From the NCBI GenBank assembly GCA_964020975.1, contig OZ026623.1:75911631-75975630 (forward strand): a DNA stretch of 64,000 nucleotides. Direction: 5' to 3'. The notes under the pieces were generated by a model. The model worked only from the letters and a program-made list of their open reading frames with translations, searched no databases and was not told where the DNA came from. Origin of the DNA: Hermodice carunculata. Taxonomy: Eukaryota > Annelida > Polychaeta > Eunicida > Amphinomidae. Each line of letters starts with the position of its first letter. The first letter of the stretch is position 1. The translations under genes and the position numbers were made by a program. Positions 39,601 through 52,610 of this stretch are shown here, piece after piece.

Positions 39601-40197
39601 ATACGCGGGGTGTGTGGGGGTGGGGTGGGGGCACAGTGGGTAAAGAGGTTGAACCTGAAACATCTATGCGTTCAATGACCCACATAGGGCCATATCTGCA
39701 ATCAAATATTGTGTATTCATCTGTGCAGTCAATTGTTTGTGCTAATAAGATGGTGGCGGATGGGCCTAACCCCACAACGTCGTCACATGGAGCTCCTACA
39801 AAGAAAGGTTTGAAACAAAGCTCACAACTGGACCACCATCCCGCTTCACGTTTGGCATGATTTCTCCGTTTCTGAACACACCAACAAGCTGTAACTCACC
39901 ACTTTATTCCAAAACTATTTTCTACAGGTATATTACACAGATAATCCTTTGAAATCCGCATATATCTACAGCAACAGGCCTATAATTGTCGAAAATGTCC
40001 CACAAAATCCATTTCGGGCAAAACGGCCGACATTCCAGCGCCAAATTCAAACGGGTATCTCATCCTGAATCGAATTCGTTCCGTGACATTAGCCATATGA
40101 TAACTGTTCTCAATGGTCAATCAGACCATATTCTTTGATCCACTCGCGTTTTCATCCTGTGTTCATTACCACAAATCGTGAAACCCGACCAAACTTT
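39601..40197. other. No recognised gene; G-rich patch
   Basis: A G-rich run at about 39608-39645 and one open frame (39612-39860) without recognised motifs. Confidence 0.4.
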
Positions 40198-40397
40198 ATT
40201 CCGTCAGTGCCTCTCCTATTCATTCAAGTTGTTTTGCTGCCATACTTTTGACCGGACGAAGACTGGCCGCCCAGCTGCTCTCTGATTGGCTGAAAATCCA
40301 TGTAACCAATCAGAGAGCAGCTGGGCTACCAGTGTGTGTCCTGTCAAATGTATGGCCGCTAAAACATTTCGATGCACTCGAGAAGCACTGGCGGAAT
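40198..40397. repeat. Hairpin element with 92-bp arms and paired CCAAT boxes
   Basis: Arms 40198-40289 and 40306-40397 are equal in length and reverse complementary around a 16-bp loop. The inner 21 bp is perfect, while the outer part is about 75-80% identical by eye. The innermost stem carries ATTGG on one side and CCAAT on the other, as in NF-Y sites. It is likely a small foldback MITE. No target-site duplication is identified. Confidence 0.85.
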
Positions 40398-40966
40398 CCA
40401 GTGTAGCATGGCAATTTGCTATAATGAACGGGTGTCACTGCTACGCACTGATTTCAAATAGCATACAATGTCCTATATTGTGCACCAATATACTTGTTGA
40501 AAAAAAAGGCTGAACATGATATACATATACGTTCATCAGGTCTTATACCCTGCACTGCTGCCCCATAATTTTAACATTGGTGGGCAACGTGAAGATACAT
40601 GGATCATGTAAGAATGCCACCAGTAGTAAAGTATGTATTTCTGGAAATTCCCATGCTTGCTTATTTTTGCAGACTATTTTTCCTTAAATAAGACAAACAA
40701 AAAAACCCACACATTTTGTAACAATACAGTATAAATGTAAAGAATTTGTAATGTAAATGTGTGTGCATTAAGTTTGCACAATGAGTGGTAGCACATACAG
40801 TAGATAGGTCAAACTAAACATTTCCAAAGATTTAGTATATAAAAACTCCGCAGCCTGATTTGATATTTTGCTGTCAGCTACTTGCATAGGGCACTTGTTG
40901 TGTCCACAGATAAGGATCAGAGTGTTTATATTACAGCTAAGTAAGTACCTGATATGATGGATGTTG
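40398..40966. other. No recognised gene
   Basis: Unique-looking AT-rich sequence between the hairpin and the MITE. Confidence 0.4.
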
Positions 40967-40968
40967 TA

Positions 40969-41827
40969 CAGTTACGCTCGCGTTCAAGTTAACAAACGCC
41001 AAACGCACCAACGTTTCCCAAACGTATCCCAAACACTTTTAGTGAAAGTCAAACGTTTTGAAACGCGTAGCAAACACTTTCCAAACACTTTCCAAACGCT
41101 TTACAAACACTTTGCCAAACGCTTTCAAACACTTTTTCAAACACTTTCAAACACTTTGCCGAACACCTTTGGTGAAAGCCGAACGTTTTCAAACACTTTT
41201 CCAAACGCTTTCAAACACTTCACACTTTGTGCCAAACGTATGTGATACATGTACATGTACACTTGGTAATCTAATTCTAATGACAGGAATAATTTTAACA
41301 AGTGTCTAAAAAGCTTATCAGCACTTAAAAATCCCAACAACATTAAATGAAGAATTAAGTCTTTAATTAATTTTAGTTGAATAAGCCACTTGGGTAAACG
41401 TATTTGGATCGTGTTTTATATAAATATATACAACCTATAATGCTGGGTAAGTGCACATTTACATGTAGGTACTTCATATATTGCTGGACCTGTTGAACAT
41501 ACGTTTGGAGATTCTTCATCATTTAAATGGAAGTGTTTGAAATGCATAGTGTTTGAATGCGTTTGTGAAAGTGTAGAAATCGTTCGGGTAATTGTTCAAC
41601 GCGTTTGGAAAGTGTTTGAACGTGTTTGGAGAAGTGTTCGGTAGCTTTGTGAAAGTGTTCGAACGTTTTGTAAAAGTGTTTGAGATTTTTCCCAAACGCT
41701 TTCCAAACACATTCCAAACACTTTCCAAAAACATTCCAAACGTTTTCAAACGTTTCCAAACACAAGCCAAACACCAGCAAAACGCGAAAAAAGCGTTTGG
41801 CTGTAAACTTTGAGCCGGGCGTAACTG
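40969..41827. mobile_element. TA-flanked MITE with internal array of about 11-bp units
   Basis: The ends are inverted: CAGTTACGCTCG at the left and the reverse complement of CAGTTACGCCCGG at the right. Both are flanked by TA (40967-40968, 41828-41829). TA duplication plus CAGT termini suggests the Tc1/mariner superfamily. The interior holds dozens of CAAACACTTTC-type units, 10-12 bp apart, at 40990-41225. They recur at 41525-41690 in reverse orientation and at 41690-41775 in forward orientation again. No transposase frame exists, so it is non-autonomous. The open frames inside are repeat artefacts. Confidence 0.7.
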
Positions 41828-41829
41828 TA

Positions 41830-43232
41830 CCATGTAGAGTGGATCATTAGTTAGTCCTGCACATTTTTAGCATGTGACATATATACACTATTGAATGCTG
41901 AAAGATACTCTTCCGTTAATGGACTAAATTTCCTGTGGATCAGCAGGTGACATGTCGGAAATTTGACATAAATCATAACATAAGAATTATATTGGGAAAA
42001 CTTAGCAAGGTAAAAATATGGTCACCATCTCCTGGCCCACCACAGGGAACAACGAAATCATCAATGTTTCTGAATTTTTAACTGCTCATAGTGAGATACG
42101 CTACTTTGTGGCACCCCAGTATTGTTTCTCGTGACAAAGTTAAAGAGGATTTTGTAGAAGCTTTCTACCCATAGTTGTGTGTTGGTAGCGGTCTTTGGAA
42201 TGTGAGGAATGTGGGAGACTCCTCTGCAACCTTTGACAACAAATTAAGTTTTACCAAAATAAACATTCTAAATACGGTTTGATATATGTACACACTGTTT
42301 CTATATCCAGGAATTTTTGTATACAATGGTGATTGTTAGCCTCATTATGACCATGAACATATATTTAGCTGAGGTGCACAGTCACACTTCAGGTGCAGCC
42401 GTACACTAGTATGGGGGGATGCTGTGACCTGATACGTGCTAAAAATAGAACAACTCTGTGTGACTGGATGGTGTCCCAGGCCAACTGAGTGGCCACAGTG
42501 AAACTGCTGTGAGCTGTGTAGTGGAAAATACCCATCTGTCAGCAGAAAGACATGTAGGGCAGAATGTTGTGTCACAGATGACATTGTGATAGCTAATTGG
42601 ATTATTGTACTGCTGGCGGAGAAATTATACAAGGAAAGCCTAAAAGATATGAAAGACACCAGAAGGAATACGGCCCAAAAATTGGTACTTTATGCTAACA
42701 TTCAAGACAACTTAGACGTTATGATGACGTCAGCCCGATTTAAGCTACTATTCACTTTCGTTAGTATTTGTCTCATGTGAGGAGAGAGACGTTTCCCTCC
42801 ATAATGTATTTATGTCTGGCGTATCTCTATCTTGATCTAACTGGATTTCGGCGTGGCTTGCTTGGTGGGTGGTGATTCTGATCATGGCTGAATCTTGTTT
42901 ATTCCGAATTCGATGCAGTCCCTTTGACATGATTCAAAACTGTAGTCTGCTTTCATTTTTCATGACGGTTATTATTATTTTGTGGTGGTGGTCTATTTGG
43001 AGTTTAATGGCAGATGCACAGATTCTTGAATGTTCAGAACGTTTTGTAATTGGTCATGGTGATGTTTACTTGTCCTATTTAGACGCATTAGAAATTCGAC
43101 TGAATTCGGATATCGACCTTGATAAGAAGTGGTGACCAAATATTTGTATACAAACACATAAATCTCCCGAACTTTGAAACTAAAGAGTGAGACAAACCTT
43201 CAAATATAAAACCAAGGGATGGAAGAAATCTG
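41830..43232. other. No recognised gene
   Basis: Short frames only, for example plus 42869-43135 with a hydrophobic W-rich run. No domain is recognised. Confidence 0.4.
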
Positions 43233-44060
<828 letters not shown>

Positions 44061-44789
44061 GCAAAATAAATGCATCATGGAACTAAATGAGAAAAGGAAA
44101 GTTTTTGTGAACGTTCGGAGAGGTACATCTATGTCAGGCATGCTCTCATTCAAGAAACGGACGGCATGTTCGCCGACGATGTACATTTTATTAGGACAGA
44201 GATACAAGAATATTGGTTAAAGACATAAAATCAGCCGTGCTCCGTGATAAGCAACAGGCTCAGACCTATCATACAGTGAGAGCCTATAATAATAGTTTTA
44301 TTGAACCTCCGGTGACGGAGACAATAAGAGAAAATACATACAAATAAATGCATACGCACACAATTGAAATACAGTAAAAATGCCCAGGATAGCTAATGAT
44401 TATACAAAAACTAAGAAGACACAGTGGATCAGCCCAGAAAATGGGATAAAAACAATGGGCATATTGATTTTAAAAGCTTTGGTTAACATGGCGACTACGT
44501 TGTGCTCCATGGATCCCTGCTTCTGGTATCCGGGCGAGTGAACATGGTACTATATAGAAGTTGGCAACCAAACAACAAAATACAAAATGGGGATATTACA
44601 ATAAACATTGATGGTGACCGAGTATTTCAGAACAATACTTTCAGTGAAGTCAAAGCTTCAATACAATTGTTTGCAAATCTGGCAGAGAGTTTATAAGCCA
44701 AAGACATCACGTGAGTATTGCCTTCATTTGCATGGTGCATAAGTGTGATTAATGAATCAAATATCCTTTTGTAGCTAATAAGACTGCAT

Positions 44790-46010
44790 TCTTACGAGAT
44801 TTCCTTCCAGAAAAAAGTGATGTGCAGTTGTTTCAAGAGACATGGCTACCAGAAATTAAATTGTAGGAACTAGGTGAAACTTATAGTGATAACATTGGCC
44901 AAGGAAAGTTCATATGGGGACAAAGGTAAAGGCATAAAGAGAGGGAGAAATCAAGGAGGTGTCGCTATCGGTTAGCACGTGTAATTATCCCATGCTATCA
45001 AAGTGGTAAAAGTTGAGACTTACCGCCTTATCGTGGTGTCAATTGATACATATGATTGACACCTTTTTTTTTATTAATGTTCCTATGCCAAATCACTTGT
45101 ATGAACTTGTTGACACGTGTAATGACATAATTTCGTTAATTTTCAAAACTGTGCCATTTATTTTATTATTGGTTGTGACGTGAATATTGTTTTAAAAGGC
45201 TAACATGCATGCACGATATATGCTTGATTTTTTAGAAATACATTTTGTCGAAGATAGAATGCCCAAGATTTTCCTCAATATATGAATCAAGGGTCAATTG
45301 GTGTTTCTGGTATGCGTCGTCATTTCACTTCTGTTAGCGCAAATCGCAAAATCAAAGGAGCTGGCTCAAATAATTCAACCCGTGACCCTATGTACATTGA
45401 TCTTAATTTATCGGTTGAAGATATTAAGGCTCCTCAAAATGATGGTTTCAAGAAGTGCATTGCTAGGTACAAAGTAACAAATCAACATGTTTAAAATTAT
45501 CAAGAAACTCGGGAGAAGTTAGAAATGTTATTGCACCTGATGCTTGTAAATGTGAGCAACAGATTGCCAAGTGTATTCCCATGAGCAGGAGATTGACAGT
45601 TATGTCAGGATATTATTGCAGTATGCATTGCAGCCGATTTGTATTTTACACGGTAAAAGAAATAAAATGTCATAATAAACCATACTAGGGTTGTAAGGTA
45701 CAAAATGTTGAAGAAGATTCAATATTTAGGTAAAGATTATGGTGTAGCTCTGACAGACTGAATAAAGGAGTAGTATATGACTTAATGAAACGCACAAAAC
45801 GACCGTTTCATTATGCTATACGGAGAGTAAGGATAAATGAACAAGAGCTGAAAAAAAGATTGGCAGGAATTATTCTTAAGAACAATAAAAGATAATTCTG
45901 GACTGAATGTAAGAAGACAAACAAAGCAAAATATGTCTATTCTTCTTGTGTTGAAGGTAAACGTCTAAGAAAGCAATTTCTGAATTGTTTATTCCAAGGT
46001 ATGAAAATAT
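44790..46010 (+). mobile_element. LINE endonuclease and linker fragment
   Basis: Near 44815-44960 a frame reads V-Q-L-F-Q-E-T-W-L-P-E-I-K-L and later G-G-V-A-I, as in LINE AP-endonucleases. Near 45785-45925 another reads F-H-Y-A-I-R-R-V-R-I-N-E, then I-I-L-K-N-N-K-R and F-W-T-E-C-K-K, the conserved linker before RT. No RT follows. Broken frames throughout. Confidence 0.6.
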
Positions 46011-48825
46011 GTTGAATCCTTTTGGGGTTTTTTGTATTTGTTTTTTGTTTTTGTTTTTTTTTTTTAGATCACCGTTTTACAATAATCGGGGGGTTATTAA
46101 AATCGATTTTGGAGAAGCGCCCACTATGATGAATGAATGGATACGATTATGAAAATTTAAAATAGTTTGGACTGCGTAGCAATTGTTAATGTTTCCACAG
46201 CGCAAAAAATTGAGACCGAGAGACTTTTTGTGTGTTCTATGTGCGGGAAAAACAAATATTTTGTTTGTTGTAAGCTGAAATGATTCTGTATTGTATGCCC
46301 TTTTTCCTTTCAGATATTTACTAGTGCTATGGTGTGTTTGATAAAAAAAAAAATAATTAATTAATTATTAGGATGCCTCAATTCATTTACTGAAATACTT
46401 AGCATTCACCATAATGAACATTAAACACATGATCACAAATTGAGTCAGGAAATAAGTCTATTTTTTGTTTCAAAATGCATTCAATATAGAGAACGTATGT
46501 GATTAAGGGCTAATTTGTGTGTGCTGTCAATCCACAAGAGACCAACGTTATTCGGACGAGTTGATGCAGGTGATTTGCAATGCATTGATGATCAGCAACG
46601 AAGATTAGGTGTGGTGCATACGTCATGAAGGATTCAACCTACCGTCAATTGTATTCTCTTTACATTTGATGTTGACCTTCAATATGTTTGCCCATTACAC
46701 TGATTCCATTAATAAACATGCGTACAGAAGAACCTGCCTTTGAGCGCACTTCTCCTTAGGGGCCATCTGTGCTAAAAGACCAATTATAACATCCCCATTC
46801 GCATATTTTAATTTAATTTTACCTGCCTTAAGAGACCACCTGTCAGAAAAAAAACATTTTCACAAGGCCTGTGTATGATCCCTCAAGACAGGTTCTACTG
46901 TATATCATTTTAGATAGTGGCGGTAAAGCGCCCGCTCAACGATTAGTAGCATTGGTCCCCCCACTTCGAGGACTCATATTTTTAAATACCCATATAAGAC
47001 TACAAATGTTTAGCATTGTTATTGCATATACATTCTACACCCGCTTTCATACAGCAGTTTTTCCGGGAATATGTTCTTAGGTACTCATTCATCCGTGTAT
47101 CATTTTTGTTCGAACCACATATCCTTATAAAATGTCCATCATTGAAGCAATTCTTATAATTGTATAGGCCGGATATTGGAAGGTTTATCCCAGGAAAATA
47201 TGTAACACATTCACAAATGAATGATACATGATTGAAGGATATTCTGCCACAGCTGAATGTACCCAATGCAATTTGTATCTAGAATTTTATACATGACGAC
47301 TGTCTCCCACAGGTCAAATAAAGAATTACGAGTACACAGGCTTAAGGACATAATTGAGTGTTTCCATCTGTAACATCATTTCAGCACATTTAAAGACGGA
47401 AATTTTACAAACATATTTCACGCATTTGAAAAACTATCTGATGTTTCATTTATATTGTACCAGCTTTTTCTTATTACAATTATTATTCTACCGAACCATG
47501 CACCTTGAAAACATTATTTCCGCATAGTGTGCTGTTTTGTGCCATGCTGTACCAGTATGTTACCTTACTAGCACTGTCATTGAGAAATGAACCCCTACTA
47601 AAAACACAGGAGAAAACTGAAATGGCGAATTCGTGCTCTAAGAAAATTCAGAACAATTGCTGGTACAGCATGCCCTGTACCTCGCACCTACCGTTAGCCG
47701 AACAAGATCCTTTTGCGCAATGAGCTTCCCTATAAGAAAGGCCAGCATAGGTAACGCTGATGCAGGCTTAAAAAAATCTCCCTGTACATTCTGATTAATA
47801 TGATAATAAAGGATAGTTACAGGTGTCAGTAATCCATAAGTCATCACATGCCGTGGGGTTCAAATCAACTGCAACTGAAACGTATTTGACTGCTTTATAC
47901 ACAGGTCGAAAAGTTCAATTCATTTAAGAAAATAACGATGTGTCTGTGTCATTTAGGACCATGGTAACAAAAATTACAGGGGTACATTCCGGAAAAGAAA
48001 ATAATGCAGAAGCCTAGGACACTTGTTAAATCCAACCTAATGATATATGATATTTGCAGCATCTAAATTTGTTTTAAGAGGTAATATAGGAAACAAACTG
48101 ATATACTAATTTCGTATTATTCTCTTTATAGTCACGTATAGAATTCAAATTAACGTAACAACAATTGGAACCCAAATACTAAAAAATATACGAAATACAT
48201 CTGTACAATAAACACTCACATTAGGTATATACAGCATACAAATATACGTCGTGTTGCATATTTTGTCTAAATAAGTATTGACTTTTTCAAACTTGTAAGT
48301 TTTAGTGTTGTTAGGCTAATTTTAAAGTTTGTTACTTGTTACATTGGCTCCATCAGACAACAGCATTTAAAAAAAATAAGAGACCATCAACTCCGCATTT
48401 GACAAGGTATACAGCTAGTTTCCAACAAGGGCGTTTCTTTCAATGTATCAAAAACTAGATATATATTATTTTTCCGTTACTAACCGCAAATGAGATCTTA
48501 ACATTGATGCATAAACTATTGACACACATTTGGAAGTAATGCATGAGCTGAACGTCCCACGATGAACAATCAACGAAAATCAAACCTGAAAGGCCTATTT
48601 CAATATTATTGCAAACGAAATTGCTGGCATATTTGAAATATATAAAAGACTAAATAATTTTCACTCTAACAATACGTTGCTTCTCATTCATTTTTTTGTT
48701 TTGTTTACGCCTTGCTTGACTGTCCCATATCCGCCTCATGCTATATCTAACGTCTCATTTGTAAGCTTCGAAAGTCTGTCATTCGTTTAATATGCTCTAC
48801 ACATTATTACGGAAAAAACTGATCT
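46011..48825. other. No recognised gene
   Basis: AT-rich. It has a GTTTTT-rich patch (about 46027-46066) and a Cys-rich minus frame at 47000-47266 that I could not match to any domain. Confidence 0.4.
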
Positions 48826-48827
48826 CA

Positions 48828-48888
<61 letters not shown>
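48826..48888. repeat. (TA)n microsatellite
   Basis: About 27 TA units with ATGTA and ACATA edges. Confidence 0.95.
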
Positions 48889-48984
48889 TATGTTATTAAT
48901 CAAGTGTACAGGCACAGTTACGGATGACAGAGGACATGTAACTGGGCCTATATTAAAACATTTGACTAATGATAATTTTATTAA

Positions 48985-49525
48985 TTGACTATGAATAATC
49001 AGAACACAACAAATACATTTAAGAGGATGGAATTTGCAGATTCCTGCTGTTTAATCGATGGGACCGAATACTCATTTATTGTTCGTGTGTTCCTCCATCC
49101 TCGCAAATGTGGTACCTCCGTCGGGGGCACACCTGCCTGAATTAAGCATGTGGCGAAAGTTTTACATGTAAAATGGTTGGCTTTGCGGCCAGTTTTTCTG
49201 CCATAATATCTACGATTTGGTGACCACGATCGCTCATTGCGCTTCTGATGAGTACATCCATTTTTCCCTCGCTTCAACTGTCCGTGCATCAGCTGGCAAT
49301 GATGGAAGAAGTGTGACGTGACTCATATTGGCCCATTTCACAACCTGTCTGGTGCCTGTGTCCCGCTGGTGTTACGTGTGGCTAGCGGCATGGGAACCAG
49401 ATTACCTTTAACTCATACATTGCCAGTTTTCTATATTGGCCCTGTTTTGCCATATTGGTCAAGTTCTCTACATTGTATGGCATGGACCGAAAATGCCGTA
49501 TTGATGCTATATTATTCATAGTCAA
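48985..49525. mobile_element. TTAA-flanked inverted-repeat element containing a Crypton fragment
   Basis: A 20-bp sequence (48980-48999) recurs as its exact reverse complement at 49511-49530. It can be read as TTAA followed by TTGACTATGAATAAT and the mirror image, giving a 541-bp element with TTAA on both sides. The interior includes a Crypton-type recombinase fragment (48999-49289). Since Cryptons lack terminal inverted repeats, this would be a capture or nesting. The AT-rich termini make the TTAA reading ambiguous. Confidence 0.45.
48999..49289 (-). pseudogene. Crypton-type tyrosine recombinase C-terminal fragment
   Basis: The frame reads H-F-T-C-K-T-F-A-T-C-L-I-Q-A-G-V-P-P-T-E-V-P-H-L-R-G-W, then T-I-N-E-Y-S-V-P-S. 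This is the C-terminal catalytic half of a Crypton-like tyrosine recombinase. The usual R-K-T box reads C-K-T, so a catalytic Arg is missing, while the active-site Tyr of N-E-Y is kept. It differs in sequence from the fragment at 19.9 kb, so the two are from separate lineages. It is non-functional. Confidence 0.75.
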
Positions 49526-49528
<3 letters not shown>

Positions 49529-49597
<69 letters not shown>

Positions 49598-49599
49598 TG
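49529..49599. repeat. (TA)n microsatellite
   Basis: About 31 TA units plus an ACATATAT edge, directly at the right end of the inverted-repeat element. Confidence 0.95.
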
Positions 49600-50443
49600 A
49601 CATGAAAAACCCCTTTCTGCAAAATTATGCTATTTCAATGATGTTGGCCTTTTTATTAGCTATAACCACAAAACGATCAACTCGTGAAAATAACGGACGT
49701 GGTTTCCAAAAATTATTCCTAGCGTAGGTCATTGAGCATATTAACCTCTGAGTGTATTTTCATATGAATCAGGTTCTCTATCTCAACTTCAAACACGAAA
49801 AAACACCCAACATTAGACAGCTTCTTGCTCCTTTCTCTTAGCAAGCAAGATATAAGAAAGTGAACACAGCTCTACACATTTGTAGCAGGGAATCAATACA
49901 TCCACAAACACGTGTGTATTTTCACCATAGTGTGTTATTCTTGGCTTCATAATGATGCAATGTGCTGTTAATATCTGATTTCGATACATCCGTACAAACG
50001 CGTGTATTTTTACTACACCGTGTTATTTTTGGGATCATAATGATACAGCGGCATGCTGTGAAAATCTAATTTCAATGGATATCTGTTTCAGCATGTTTCA
50101 GCATGCAACATTCCAGCAATCTGTGAATGACTACATCATTTTTATAGCCAGATCACGGCATATGACTGATGTGCCCATCGACATGATTCTTCATTAAAGT
50201 TTTTCTCATTGGCTTTACATGATATGCAATTTTGGATCTCCTTAAAAATTAGAAGACAACAATAGGGCGATTATGTGAATAAGTGTAGTCAAAAATTGTA
50301 CAAACCGAACTTGGCATACTTTGTTTTAATGATGTGTACGGGCACCTGAGCTGGGGATAATTCTATGGCAGTTTGATATCTTTTCATATACGTTTAGCAG
50401 TGACATAATTTTCGACTGCACCAAAAACTCTTCGTTACTTGCT
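49600..50443. other. No recognised gene
   Basis: Two related 60-70 bp phrases ('catccacaaacacgtgtgtattttcac' type near 49900 and 49985) suggest an old duplication. Nothing else is recognised. Confidence 0.35.
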
Positions 50444-50485
50444 AATATATATATGTATATATATGTATATATATGTATATATATG

Positions 50486-50535
<50 letters not shown>

Positions 50536-50595
50536 CATGTGTGTGTGTGTGTGTGTGTGCATATGTGTGTGTCTGTCTGTTTGCCTGTCTGTCTT
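50444..50595. repeat. Compound microsatellite TATATG-TG-TCTG
   Basis: TA-rich units with periodic ATG steps, then TG with GCA interruptions, then TCTG units. Confidence 0.95.
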
Positions 50596-52475
50596 TCATT
50601 GTAACATTTTAGTCCAAATTTCACACAATCCATAGCAAGCATGTTGCCCGAAACTAGTTCCAGTGCTTATGCAGCGTGGCCAGGTTTTAAATGAACGGGA
50701 ATCCTGGATATTTTTGTAATTGTCATTCACACATGAAAATTTGTGCAATAGCTCCAGTTCCACTTTAGGGAACAATCTACTTTAAAGCAAAAACATGCTG
50801 AAAAGCTTTAGCTACGGAGTTATGCATTGCTATATTTGAATTTCAAATACCCTCAGTCAATCCGCAGTCTGCCATGTTTGGCTTGTGCTTACTGCATGTA
50901 CAACCATTGCAGTAATGTCCACTATTACATTATGTACTAAATCCAGGTAACAAACACACGAACTCTTCATCCTCTGGGGCTACGCCAGATTATTTGTTGC
51001 ATTGTGTTCCAGGGGAATGTGAATATATATTTCAAGGGTTAAAAAAAAAATTATCCATGACTAATTTTCAGATTTAACTCGGATGATGCTGGTTTGATAA
51101 CTGAAGAAATCATATATACAGTATAAATCTCACTTTACCATAACTTGGACTTTCAATAGGTTATCACGTATAATGATTAAATTTTATATCCAATATAATT
51201 CAGATATTCACTCAAATTAATTTATGGACATTTAATCATGCATATACTGCACAATATAAATATCTATGGCGTACATTAACTGTAACAAGTAATGGATGAT
51301 TTTGATATATAAATAGTGTATGATGATAAGCAAGTACTCTGAACAAAAGAGTCATTAATGTCTATCGCAAAAACATGTTAAAGAATAAAAATATTTATAC
51401 GATCTAAATAGTTTCATCATGTCTTTATTGTTGGTGCATTATGTGTACAAGTACAACGAGTGATTGACTCACAAGACAGGGTAATGTGTGTTTAGGTATA
51501 AACATTGTTCTCACCATTTCCGGCAGGGCTTCGTATGCAATCATGGCTTGGCAATGAATTAAATAAAAAAAAGTTTCATTGTGTACCATTATTTATATTT
51601 CCTATGAGTATTTCTTCCATTTTCTATAATAATCTGGAGATCTAACTTGCCATCAATGTATTTTGGTAACTAAGCTATTATGACTACTCTTCTCTAAGGG
51701 ATCATTTAGCATTTAATCTTGAATATTTGCTGCTGGCTTGCCAGCTGTCCTTCCGTTTTTGTCCGTAAATGGAACTAACTTGGAAACCACTCGATCCTTA
51801 ATGTTCCGTATTAATACACAAGCAAGTGGGAAATGTAATTTGCATTTAATAGGGCCAGTAATTCATGAGCCTTGTAAATAAATCATTTGTTTATATATCC
51901 AACAAATATAACTGCACTAATAGCAAACAGTGACCCATGTTAACATACTAAGGCACCAACTAGTAAACTAAGCTAACAGTATGAAAATTTATGCTGATTT
52001 TGAGCGTGTCTCCCCATTATTCGTTTCGTAAAAGTCCATCAACTATAGACGGTCAGTTTAAAATAAACATCTGAATTCAACATCCAGACCACCTTTGAAC
52101 TTTATATGTTCATATATGTGCCTTTGTGTACAGGTTTCAGCTCTATCATCATGCTTTTTTATTTTAATTTTACTAAATCCATGTCAAATTGTACAGTGCG
52201 CGGTTGTTTGATCCAGCCGAAAAATTTCCAGATAGACAGGTGACGTAAAGGTATCAATTGTTATTGTGTTAACATATATGTTTGACTATACTGCATTTTT
52301 GAAGCTGCTTAACACACAAAAGATGAAGTTGAATATTCATGTGTAGTGTGTCTACTATGTGCACAAAGTTGTGCTTTAAATCACTGTTGACACACCCCAC
52401 GTCCTGTAAAAATGCAATTTCAACAGCTGTCTTGGCCTTGATACATATATAATTATAATTATTTAAACATTACAG
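50596..52475. other. No recognised gene
   Basis: AT-rich sequence without domains or clear repeats. Confidence 0.4.
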
Positions 52476-52610
52476 CCTTGATAATGGTATGTGGGGAACT
52501 TCTAATATTATTATCATTGGCTAATGCCATTCTATATCTCGTCCTTTTTACTTATCTCAACAGTAAGTTTGGCATATGCGGGTACGAGGAGCAACCTTGC
52601 AATGAATCAG
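52476..52610 (+). CDS. Candidate exon encoding a signal-peptide-like segment
   Basis: An acceptor-like TTACAG (ending 52475) precedes an ATG at 52484. The 42 codons read M-V-C-G-E-L-L-I-L-L-S-L-A-N-A-I-L-Y-L-V, then F-G-I-C-G-Y-E-E-Q-P-C-N-E-S, and end at CAG|GTAAAT (52611). A hydrophobic signal or anchor followed by Cys-rich text suits the first coding exon of a secreted or membrane protein. No family is recognised and no next exon found. A second GTAAGT at about 52563 is a competing donor. Confidence 0.3.

Noticed and set aside
40990-41775. CRISPR-like or coding repeat array
   Set aside because: Units of about 11 bp without spacers inside a TA-flanked MITE do not have CRISPR form, and the F-Q-T-L peptide repeats arise from the 11-bp period.
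45282-45494. 70-codon frame as an independent small gene
   Set aside because: It lies between endonuclease and linker relics of a LINE and is most likely part of that decayed element.
47000-47266. Cys-rich minus-strand frame as a candidate extracellular exon
   Set aside because: No domain spacing recognised, weak splice sites at both edges, and no partner exon.
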